Source: Sphingomonas faeni
GTDB taxonomy: Bacteria; Pseudomonadota; Alphaproteobacteria; Sphingomonadales; Sphingomonadaceae
DNA length: 64,000 bases
Direction: 5' to 3'
Assembly (NCBI RefSeq): GCF_003053745.1
Contig: NZ_QAYE01000010.1
Location: 82,893-146,892, forward strand
Part shown: positions 56,660-64,000 of the stretch, in pieces
Layout of the letters: each line of letters starts with the position of its first letter
Numbering within the stretch: position 1 is the first letter of the stretch
The notes under the pieces: generated by a model
Seen by the model: only the letters and a program-made list of their open reading frames with translations
What the model was told of the DNA's origin: nothing
The model's database searches: none
Made by a program: the position numbers and the translations under genes

Positions 56660-57633
56660 GCGCTCAAGGCCAGCGGATTGCCACGCAACTCTGACGGCAC
56701 ATTCGCGGCGAACCATGCCGCGACCGGCGCCATGACCGGCTGGGCCAGATCGCGCTCCAGATACGTCCAGACGCGCGGGCACATCGTCGCGTAATGCGGC
56801 TTGCCGTCGCGCTTCCACAACCGCGTAAAGATGCCGAGGATCTTGGCATTCCGCTGCGCGCCGAGCACGTAATACGCGTTCATGAAGTCTTCTCCCGCGT
56901 CCGCCGCCGCGCGATATCGCGCCAGCATCGCCGCCTCGACCGCCGGATCGACCGTCCGCCGCGCATCCTGCAACAGCGACACCAGATCATAGGCCGGATG
57001 CCCCGCGAGCGCGTCCTGGAAATCGAGCAGTCCGAGCGAGCGCTCCGGCCCGACGAGCATCAGGTTTTCGGCGTGATAATCGCGCAAAACCGTGACCGGC
57101 GTCTCGGCAATGGCATGATCGAACACCGACTCCCAAGCCGCGTCCCAGCCAGCGAGATCCGCCTCGATACCGACCGCCGGGCAGTACCATTCGACAAATA
57201 GCCCCGCCTCGCGCTTCAGCACGGCGCGATCATAGGGGGGGACCGGTCCAGCCGGTTCGGCGCGCAGCCGCACCAACAAGTCGATCGCGGGCGCATACAG
57301 CGAAAGTTCCTCCTCCGGTGAAGCATCGACCGCCTCGCGCAGCCGATCGTCGCCAAAATCCTCAATCAGCACGAGCCCCTGATCGAGGTCGCATGCCAGA
57401 ATAGCGGGAGCTGCGAAGTCACGTTCGACGAGCCACTCGGCGATCGCGATGAACGGGCGGGGATCTTCGTGTGGCGGTGGCGCGTCCATGAGAATCGCTT
57501 GCCGCCCTGCTTCAATCGCGCGGAAATAGCGGCGGAACGAGGCGTCACCGGCGACCGGGAGGATCTGCGCGCCTCCCCAGCCATGAGCGTCGAGAAAAGC
57601 GGCGGCGCCGGGCGGCGGGGTCATGTCGGCCAT
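56656..57633 (-). CDS. amgK: N-acetylmuramate/N-acetylglucosamine kinase (AmgK-like)
   Basis: A 325-residue aminoglycoside-phosphotransferase-fold kinase. A catalytic loop VLRDYHAENLMLV (HxxN) and the metal motif LLDFQDALAGHPAYDLVSLLQD are intact. It should phosphorylate the anomeric position of MurNAc/GlcNAc recovered from peptidoglycan; its product feeds MurU downstream. The start at 57633 (MADMTPPPG) is inside the tsaE 3' end (13-bp overlap). Confidence 0.9.
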   Translation of the reverse strand: MADMTPPPGAAAFLDAHGWGGAQILPVAGDASFRRYFRAIEAGRQAILMDAPPPHEDPRPFIAIAEWLVERDFAAPAILACDLDQGLVLIEDFGDDRLREAVDASPEEELSLYAPAIDLLVRLRAEPAGPVPPYDRAVLKREAGLFVEWYCPAVGIEADLAGWDAAWESVFDHAIAETPVTVLRDYHAENLMLVGPERSLGLLDFQDALAGHPAYDLVSLLQDARRTVDPAVEAAMLARYRAAADAGEDFMNAYYVLGAQRNAKILGIFTRLWKRDGKPHYATMCPRVWTYLERDLAQPVMAPVAAWFAANVPSELRGNPLALSA

Positions 57634-58070
57634 CGCGATCTCCAAGCTTCCGGCACGCCGATAGTCAAGCTGCGCGTGCCGTCCGGCTCGATCGTCAGGC
57701 TGAGCCGAAGCGCATCCGGCCAGTATTCGGGACCAGCGCGCTCGGGCCATTCGACAAGCAGCAGCGAATCGTATCGCGCATCGTCGAGCGCCAGTTCTTC
57801 AATTTCTGTCGGGTCGTCGATGCGGTAGAGATCGACGTGGAGGACGGGGAAGCGCACCTCGGGCGGCTCGTAGGGCTGGACGATCGCGAAGCTGGGCGAT
57901 GGCGCTTCGCCGGCTAGGCCAAGTGCGGCGAGGAGTCCGCGGGCGACACTGGTCTTGCCCGCGCCGAGCGTGCCCACAAGCGTGATCACGTCGCCCGGGC
58001 GAACGCGCGTGGCGAGCAAAGCTCCGAACGCTTCGGTCGCTTGCGGGTCGAGTAGATGGATCACGCGCAC
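57621..58070 (-). CDS. tsaE: tRNA threonylcarbamoyladenosine biosynthesis ATPase TsaE
   Basis: A 149-residue P-loop ATPase for t6A37 tRNA modification. LVGTLGAGKTSVARGLL (Walker A), SPSFAIVQPYE and LHVDLYRIDDPTEIEEL (Walker B area) are the family motifs. It lies downstream of divL, separated by a paired palindrome, and overlaps amgK. Confidence 0.96.
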   Translation of the reverse strand: MRVIHLLDPQATEAFGALLATRVRPGDVITLVGTLGAGKTSVARGLLAALGLAGEAPSPSFAIVQPYEPPEVRFPVLHVDLYRIDDPTEIEELALDDARYDSLLLVEWPERAGPEYWPDALRLSLTIEPDGTRSLTIGVPEAWRSRWPT

Positions 58071-58073
58071 GAG

Positions 58074-58172
58074 CCCTCTCCCCCTCGGGGAGAGGGTTGG
58101 GTGAGGGGCTGTTCCAGGTGTCGCACTACTTGGCTGCCCCTCACCCCGACCCTCTCCCCGGAGGGGAGAGGG
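58074..58172. repeat. Paired palindrome between divL and tsaE
   Basis: Left arm CCCTCTCCCCCTCGGGGAGAGGG plus TTGGGTGAGGGG, right arm CCCCTCACCCC plus CCCTCTCCCCGGAGGGGAGAGGG, separated by about 30 bp. Same family as 42147-42244. Confidence 0.8.
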
Positions 58173-58188
58173 AGCAGAAGGTCGGCGC

Positions 58189-60549
58189 TCATCGGCGTGG
58201 TAGCTCGACGGTGATCAGCGTGCCCGCGCCCGGTTCCGAGACCAGTTCGATCGTGCCGCCGTGCGCCTCGACGAACTGTTTCGCCAACGGCAGTCCGAGC
58301 CCCAAAGCCCGATCCCCCATCGGTTTCGACTCCGCGAACCGGTCGAACGCATGCGCCACCGCCTCCGCATCCATCCCGACGCCATCGTCCGACACCACGA
58401 TCCGCGCGGTCGTAGCGTTTCCGTCGGTATGCAACAGCACGCGCCCACCATCCGGCGTCGCCGCGACCGCATGCCGCAGCAGATGCTCGACGACCTCCTT
58501 CAACCGCTTCGGATTGCCGTTCACGCGGCCAGTCGACCGCGCGACCTCGATCGCGAAATCGAGTTTGCGTCGCTTGGCCGATGGCAGGATCGTCTCCGCC
58601 GCCGCGCGCACGGTCGCCGCAAGGTCCACGTCGCTGCGGTCGGTTTCCGCCCGGTCACTCTCCGCACGCGTCAGGTCGAGCACGTCATCGACCAGCAAGC
58701 CCAGCCGCTCGACGGACTCGAGGATCGCCCCGACATAGCCCTCGGCCTGCGGCGTCATCGCGCCGGCGTAGCCGCCATGCAGCATCTCCGCGAACCCGCT
58801 GATCGAGGTCAGCGGCGTACGCAATTCGTAGCTCATGTTCGCGACGAACGCGGTCTTCACCTTGTCGGTCGCCTCGAGCGCATCGGCACGGTCTCGCAAA
58901 GCCTGCTCCGCGCGCCGGCTGTCGGTGATGTCGAGCATCGTGAACAGCGCATTCCCATCCGGCAGCGGCACGCCGGCAAACTCGAAATGCCGCCCGTCCG
59001 CGAACGCCACGCGACCGCCGCGCTGCTGGCGCCCGACCGTCGCCGACCGGACGAGGTCGGGGATCAACGCGGACCGCCCCGGGGTCGCGAGCTTGGCGCC
59101 AGCCGCCTCGGCAAACGCATCGACGCGGGGATGCGAGGCGAGGAACTCCTCCTCCAGGCCCCACAACGCGCGGAAGCGGTTGTTCCAGAGCTGCAACCGA
59201 CCATCCGCCGCGAACACGCCGAGCGCCTCGAACAGATTGTCGAACGTCGCGGTCCGCACCCGCAGCAGCGTGTCACGCGCGCTGGCGAGTTGGACCTGCT
59301 CGGTGCGATCCTCGAAGATCAGCAACAGGCCGCCATCGGGAAGCGGCTGCGCGACCACGCGGAGATGCGTCCCGCCGCGCAGATGCCAATTCTCCTCCAT
59401 CGCACCACCGCTTTGCGCCGAGCTGGTCTGCATGAACCAGTCGCGCCGCTCCGCCTTCCAGCTCGGGAAATCGCGGACCTCCGGTAGCCGGTTCGCCTCG
59501 CGCATCCGCTCGAGCACGCGGTCGAATTCGGGACGGTCGGCGAGCCATTCGCTCCGCATCGCGAACATCCGGCGGAACGGCTGGTTGCAGAACACGAGCG
59601 AGCGATCGCCGCCGAACTGCGCCACGCCCGCCGACAACCGGTCGAGCATCGCACGCTGGGCTTCGGCAAAGCGCTTGGCGCCCGACCGTGCCTGTTCCAG
59701 TTCCTCGATATCGATCGCAAACCCGGCCACCCCGCCGCTCGGCAGCGGCACGTCGTAGATCTGCAGCGACCGCCGCGCGCCGTCGATCGTCGCGGGCAGG
59801 ACCTGCTGATGCGGCCGTCCCTGCTCGCGCGCGACCGCCGCGCCGGCAAGAGGCCCACCCCGCCCCGATCCCTCAACCAGTTCCAGCCCACGCGCTACGA
59901 CGTCCGCGGCATCGCGCCCCTCGACCGCATCGACATAGGCCGAGTTCACCATCGCCAGCCGCAAGTCGGTGGCGCGATACCACATCGGCATCGGCGCCGC
60001 TTCGATCAGCCCGGTCAGCGACTCATACGCCTCGCCGAGTCGTGCAGTCTCGGAACCAAGTCGCGCGATCTCCGCCTCGCTGTCGGTCGCATCGAACGCC
60101 CAGAGCAATACCGCCCCGGTCGCCCCCATCTCGCCCGGCGCACGCCCACCGCGAAACGTGATCGCCCGCGTCGAGCCCAGCAACCGCACCGATCGCACGA
60201 ACGCCCGCCCCGACCGCTGCGCCGCCGTGACGTCCGCGATCAATCGCGCGGCATCGTCGGGGGACAGCCCCGTCCCCCCGGCAACAAGCTCCGCTATCGA
60301 CCGCGGTGGCGCGTCGAGCCCCAGCCAGTCCGCCATCCGCTGCGTCATCTCGATCCGCCCGCCCGAGCGGATCACCGTCACGATCGCAGGCGATCCGTCG
60401 AGGATCGCCTGCAACTGCGCGTTTGTCGCTCCCACTCCCGCAGCATCGGCACGCGCGCGCAAGCCAGAGTAAAGGACGACCAAGCCGGCGAGGATCGCCA
60501 ATAGCAGCAACGCCCCTACCATCACGGCAGCACCGGTCCCGAGGACCAT
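58189..60549 (-). CDS. divL: DivL-like tyrosine pseudo-histidine kinase with PAS domains
   Basis: A 786-residue membrane-anchored protein. An N-terminal helix (VMVGALLLLAILAGLVVLY) is followed by several PAS-like domains (residues ~45-540), a dimerisation helix reading MSYELRTPLTSISGFAEML, and a GHKL domain (DDGVGMD, FDRF, LGLGLPLAKQF). The phosphoacceptor His is Tyr (Y574, codon TAC at 58828-58830), as in Caulobacter DivL, and the N-box Asn is His (LLRHAV, codon 58471-58473). In Caulobacter DivL binds DivK~P and tunes CckA and thus CtrA. Its neighbours are those I expect for alphaproteobacterial divL. The start at 60549 is the first ATG before the helix. Confidence 0.9.
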   Translation of the reverse strand: MVLGTGAAVMVGALLLLAILAGLVVLYSGLRARADAAGVGATNAQLQAILDGSPAIVTVIRSGGRIEMTQRMADWLGLDAPPRSIAELVAGGTGLSPDDAARLIADVTAAQRSGRAFVRSVRLLGSTRAITFRGGRAPGEMGATGAVLLWAFDATDSEAEIARLGSETARLGEAYESLTGLIEAAPMPMWYRATDLRLAMVNSAYVDAVEGRDAADVVARGLELVEGSGRGGPLAGAAVAREQGRPHQQVLPATIDGARRSLQIYDVPLPSGGVAGFAIDIEELEQARSGAKRFAEAQRAMLDRLSAGVAQFGGDRSLVFCNQPFRRMFAMRSEWLADRPEFDRVLERMREANRLPEVRDFPSWKAERRDWFMQTSSAQSGGAMEENWHLRGGTHLRVVAQPLPDGGLLLIFEDRTEQVQLASARDTLLRVRTATFDNLFEALGVFAADGRLQLWNNRFRALWGLEEEFLASHPRVDAFAEAAGAKLATPGRSALIPDLVRSATVGRQQRGGRVAFADGRHFEFAGVPLPDGNALFTMLDITDSRRAEQALRDRADALEATDKVKTAFVANMSYELRTPLTSISGFAEMLHGGYAGAMTPQAEGYVGAILESVERLGLLVDDVLDLTRAESDRAETDRSDVDLAATVRAAAETILPSAKRRKLDFAIEVARSTGRVNGNPKRLKEVVEHLLRHAVAATPDGGRVLLHTDGNATTARIVVSDDGVGMDAEAVAHAFDRFAESKPMGDRALGLGLPLAKQFVEAHGGTIELVSEPGAGTLITVELPRR

Positions 60550-60688
60550 TATCGGGAAGCCCGTTGCGACATCATCCGACCATGTAGGCCAAACCGTCCC
60601 TCGGGGGAAAGCTAAGAGACGACGAAAAGGGCGGGCCCGACATGCGGACCCGCCCCTCACGATTTAAATGGTAGAAACCGGCTTGCGC

Positions 60689-63600
60689 TTACAGCTTCAC
60701 CGAGGCTCCGATATACATCGCGCGACCAATGTTGTCGTAGATCGCGTCGCCGTCGCCATTGCCGAGCAGGCCATAGGGCGGCTTCTTGTCGGTCAGGTTA
60801 TCGACGCCACCGTACAGGGTGAAGCGCTTGTCGACGTCGACCGACGCGCGAACCGCATGATAGAACACCTTCGGGTAATAGACGACGTCGGCATAGTTCG
60901 GGTTGAGCGCGGGAACGCCGTTGGTGTCGTGCTGCGCTTCCCAATCGGTGATCGACTGGCGACCGATGTAGCGGACCTGATAGCCGATCGTGAAGTTCTT
61001 GTGCGTCAGGTCGACCGATGCGTTGACGTTCCAGATCGGATCGCCAAGCTCGCCCTTCACCCGGTCGGGGCGGCTCGGCTCGTCGAGATACGGGAAGTCG
61101 GTCCGGTCGCGGACCCAGGTCCCCACCACGCGCACCGCAGCCTTGGTGTCCGCACCGAACCGGCGGTTGTAGCTCGCGTCGAAATCGATGCCCTTTGCCT
61201 TCAGTGCGGCGAAGTTGACCGTGCTCTGCAACAGCGCTGGCCGCGCGAACAGGCCGTTCGCCTGGCGCGGATTGATCAGGCTGCAGAACTGGTTGGTCAG
61301 CGTCGGAGCGTCGTAGCAGGCATCGAGAATCGTCTGTGCGTCGACAGCGTTGATGACCTTGTTGATCTTGATGTCGTAATAATCGACCGTGAGCGCAAAG
61401 CCTGGAAGGAAGCTGGGCTGGAAGATCGCACCATAGGTCCAGCTCCGTGACTTCTCGGCCTGTAGATTGGGATTGCCGCCTGACAGGATTTCAGTGGAAC
61501 CAGCCCGGGCCGTGCTGTTGATGAAACCAGCCGGAACACCTGCTGCCGCACAGTTTGCAGCACGGGTCGAGCGCCCCGTGGTGATGAAGTTGACATCGCA
61601 CGGATCGTCGAGCTGCGGGAAGTCCTGGCTGTTCGAAGCGTACAGATCGCCAAGCGTAGGCGCCCGGACCGACCGAGAATAGTTCACGCGGAACTTGATG
61701 TCGTTGATCGGCGCATAGATCCCGCCGAAGTTGTAGGCATAAACCGTTCCCGTGGACCCCTTGTAATCCGCGACACGACCTGCAGCGTTGATCGTCAGCT
61801 CCTTGGCGAAGCTGATGTCCTTCAACAGAGGAAGTTCGATCTCGCCATACGCTTCCTTCACGGCGAATGCCGGCGGACGGAAGTCGGGGATGACGTTGAA
61901 GAACGTATCGCCGCCCTTGATGGTATCGTCATACGCCGAGAACGCCGTTTCGCGTCGATACTCGCCGCCGACCGCGAACCGGACCGGACCGCCGGGCAGT
62001 TCGAACAGCTGCGAGCTGTCCCCGACGATGTTGCCCGTCACGTCGAACTCAGTCGCCTTGCCGCGGCTGGTCGAGGTCGTGTTGATGTAGTTCAGCGCGG
62101 CCTGGCTAGCCCGCCCCTCGCCCAGGATGTTGAGCGGAGCGCACGACGGATCGACGACAGTCGCCTGGTTGATGCGGCAGACGATCTGGCCGGCCCCGTT
62201 ACGGACCGCATCGATCGCGTTGTAGAAGCGCGACTGGAACTGGTTGTTGTAGAATTTCGACTTCGTACGGAATTCGCCGTAGTTTACCGAGAAATCATAC
62301 TTCCAGTCGTCGTTGAAAGTCCCCTCTGTACCGACGACGATGCGATAAGTATCGCGACGATCGGCCTCATCACGCGTGCCGAGATCGGTGTTGTTGCGAT
62401 TGAGCCGGAAATACTCGGAGCCTGCCGGCAACAACGACCGGATGGTCGCCGCAGCCTGAGGATTGAGGAACGCGTTGTCGAACGCGATCGGCACACCCCC
62501 ACCAAGATATGTCTCGCCCTCGGCATCGGTCCCCTGCGATCCACCCTGGTTGAACGTACCGCTCGACTGGGCAAAGCTTTCAACGCGCACGAACTTCGCT
62601 TCGAAGAACGGCTTGAACGCCTCCGATACGTCGTAATGGCCGATCAGGTTTGCGACGTAGCGCTTGAGCGACGGATCCAACGTACCCGTATCGGTCAGCG
62701 TCGCGCCGCTGCCGTTCTGGTTGTTGTTCGAGCCTACCGGGCGGAAATCATTCCCGTAATTATACTCGGAGAGTTGCCCGTTCGACCCGAAGCCGAACAC
62801 GCGGGGAGCGCCGTTCGCAAGACAGGCAGCAGCTACGCCACCACCGCAGCCGAGCAGGTTGCCGCCGTTATAGGCGATGAAGTTACCGCCATTGTCATAG
62901 CCGAAGCTACGGACACCCGTAAGGAAAGTCCGCTGCGGCTGACCGGACGCGTTTGTCGCGACACGCTGGAACTGGTTCCGGCCATCATAGGCACCGGTCA
63001 ACCCCGGACGGTCGGTATAAGTCAGCAGATCGGCCTGATTATATTCGAGGCCGAGCGCGATGTTGCCGCGCCCCTCGGCGAAGTTCGTCCCGAAGGTGCC
63101 CGACAGGCGATATGTACCGCGATTGCCGCGATCCGCGATCCCGCTCTGGGCATTAAGCGATACGCCGTCGAAATTGCGCTTCAGCACGAAGTTCACGACA
63201 CCGGCCATGGCGTCCGAACCATACACCGCCGAGCTACCGCCGGTAACGATGTCGACGCGGTCGATCAGGTCGGTCGGGATCGTGTTGGTGTCGACGAGAA
63301 ACTCGCCGGTCGATCCGGTGATGTGACGGCGGCCGTTGACGAGAACCAGCGTACGCGATGGCCCAAGACCACGAAGATCGAGCAGGTTGATGCCGGCAGT
63401 ACCGATGAACTGGGTCGAGTTCGCCTGACTGTAGGTCGAGCGCAGCGACGGCAGGTCGTTCAGCACGTCGCCGATCACGACAGCGCCGGTCCGCGTCAGG
63501 TCGGCCTGCGTCACGGTGGTGACGGGGATAGGCGAATTGAGCGTCGGCCGCGCGATGCGCGAACCGGTGACGACGATCTCGCTGCCGGCATTGGCTTCGG

Positions 63601-63796
63601 CCGCCACCGTCTGTGCAACTGCGCCCGTCGTAGTGTCCGAACCAACCGGAGCTGTTGGATCGGTGCCGGGCTCCTGGCTTTGCGCGTCAACCGGTGTTGC
63701 AGTCTGCGCCGCTGCCGGGATCATTGAGACCAATACGAACGCCACCGTCGACGCTGTTACGAACAATCCGGACTTCCGGATCGGCATGCCAGTCAT
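60689..63796 (-). CDS. Large TonB-dependent receptor
   Basis: A 1035-residue outer-membrane receptor. The signal peptide ends MIPAAAQ near residue 31; an acidic Thr/Ala linker precedes a TonB-box region GSEIVVTGSRI; the plug carries RTLVLVNGRRH and GGSSAVYGSDAMAGVVNFVL; the barrel ends with MYIGASVKL. The length and the NPLPV-like plug place it among the large sphingomonad receptors often used for oligosaccharides or peptides. The ATG at 63796 has GGGG 9 nt upstream. A perfect 34-bp palindrome lies about 165 bp upstream. Confidence 0.94.
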   Translation of the reverse strand: MTGMPIRKSGLFVTASTVAFVLVSMIPAAAQTATPVDAQSQEPGTDPTAPVGSDTTTGAVAQTVAAEANAGSEIVVTGSRIARPTLNSPIPVTTVTQADLTRTGAVVIGDVLNDLPSLRSTYSQANSTQFIGTAGINLLDLRGLGPSRTLVLVNGRRHITGSTGEFLVDTNTIPTDLIDRVDIVTGGSSAVYGSDAMAGVVNFVLKRNFDGVSLNAQSGIADRGNRGTYRLSGTFGTNFAEGRGNIALGLEYNQADLLTYTDRPGLTGAYDGRNQFQRVATNASGQPQRTFLTGVRSFGYDNGGNFIAYNGGNLLGCGGGVAAACLANGAPRVFGFGSNGQLSEYNYGNDFRPVGSNNNQNGSGATLTDTGTLDPSLKRYVANLIGHYDVSEAFKPFFEAKFVRVESFAQSSGTFNQGGSQGTDAEGETYLGGGVPIAFDNAFLNPQAAATIRSLLPAGSEYFRLNRNNTDLGTRDEADRRDTYRIVVGTEGTFNDDWKYDFSVNYGEFRTKSKFYNNQFQSRFYNAIDAVRNGAGQIVCRINQATVVDPSCAPLNILGEGRASQAALNYINTTSTSRGKATEFDVTGNIVGDSSQLFELPGGPVRFAVGGEYRRETAFSAYDDTIKGGDTFFNVIPDFRPPAFAVKEAYGEIELPLLKDISFAKELTINAAGRVADYKGSTGTVYAYNFGGIYAPINDIKFRVNYSRSVRAPTLGDLYASNSQDFPQLDDPCDVNFITTGRSTRAANCAAAGVPAGFINSTARAGSTEILSGGNPNLQAEKSRSWTYGAIFQPSFLPGFALTVDYYDIKINKVINAVDAQTILDACYDAPTLTNQFCSLINPRQANGLFARPALLQSTVNFAALKAKGIDFDASYNRRFGADTKAAVRVVGTWVRDRTDFPYLDEPSRPDRVKGELGDPIWNVNASVDLTHKNFTIGYQVRYIGRQSITDWEAQHDTNGVPALNPNYADVVYYPKVFYHAVRASVDVDKRFTLYGGVDNLTDKKPPYGLLGNGDGDAIYDNIGRAMYIGASVKL

Positions 63797-63962
63797 ATTA
63801 AATAACCCCTGAACCCAATCTTTTACTGAGGTCAGAAGGACACCTTTCCTGTAAGCGCGGTCTGAAGGCCGCCTTGCGGTTGGAGCGTTCGACGGGTTGA
63901 TAGCGGCTCTTTGAACGGGGCCGTGATGTCGGACGAGACTATCGAACCAGCTGCAGATGTAG

Positions 63963-63996
63963 CGACCACTCATACGACCGGTCGTATGAGTGGTCG
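63963..63996. promoter_or_regulatory. Perfect 34-bp palindrome, candidate operator
   Basis: Two 17-bp arms (CGACCACTCATACGACC and its exact complement) meet at 63979/63980 without a spacer, about 165 bp upstream of the TonB receptor start. The inner ATACGACCGGTCGTAT resembles operators of TetR-type repressors. It touches the window edge, so the regulator or a divergent gene may lie beyond it. Confidence 0.55.
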
Positions 63997-64000
63997 TATC

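Overview
The window is high-GC, gene-dense chromosomal DNA of an alphaproteobacterium, most likely a sphingomonad. The grounds are: TonB-dependent receptors with sphingomonad-type plugs, a single-cysteine DksA, RcdA and the tyrosine pseudo-kinase DivL of the CtrA pathway, AddAB instead of RecBCD, the recG/sdhE/mfd block, and many sphingomonad-style palindromic intergenic repeats. No phage, insertion sequence, CRISPR array or rRNA was seen. Most of the content is core genome.

Layout. 1-1.4 kb: a cobalamin riboswitch upstream of a DUF1636 gene that is cut by the window edge, and cobO. 1.4-4.1 kb: a COG2509-type FAD dehydrogenase and a secreted cyclophilin. 4.4-8.3 kb: a tightly overlapping four-gene operon (DUF4126 membrane protein, disulfide flavoreductase, cNMP-binding/thioredoxin-reductase-like fusion without CxxC, UBP zinc finger), the best candidate here for an undescribed system. 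8.4-11.5 kb: exported RidA-like protein and a TonB-dependent receptor lacking an export signal. 11.8-16 kb: htpG and a Tat-exported GH3 beta-glucosidase. 16-18.1 kb: modABC with a ModE-like box. 18.1-21.5 kb: a GH18-deacetylase-GT2 fusion. 21.7-24.7 kb: a second TonB receptor and a toxin-antitoxin pair whose toxin appears to start with CTG. 24.8-29.1 kb: lepA, tRNA-Pro(CGG), rcdA, two small DUF465 proteins, PilZ and DksA. 29.5-31.1 kb: a Ser/Gly-rich protein with a PEP-CTERM-like tail and a host-attachment family protein.

31.2-42.1 kb: serS-surE-nlpD-like, tyrS, PilZ, recG, sdhE and mfd. 42.3-49.5 kb: lipoprotein, YjbQ, secA, two small exported or unknown proteins, argJ and trxA. 49.5-60.5 kb: one co-directional cluster, in transcription order divL, tsaE, amgK, murU, addB, addA, trxA. 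It joins CtrA signalling, tRNA modification, muropeptide recycling and double-strand-break repair. 60.7-63.8 kb: a third, large TonB receptor preceded by a perfect 34-bp palindrome at the window edge.

Connections: RcdA and DivL both act on CtrA, and a near-consensus CtrA box lies in front of rcdA. AmgK and MurU form the MurNAc salvage route. SurE/NlpD and RecG/SdhE/Mfd are standard alphaproteobacterial neighbourhoods. Everything is read by eye from sequence; family names rest on motif recognition, not database searches.
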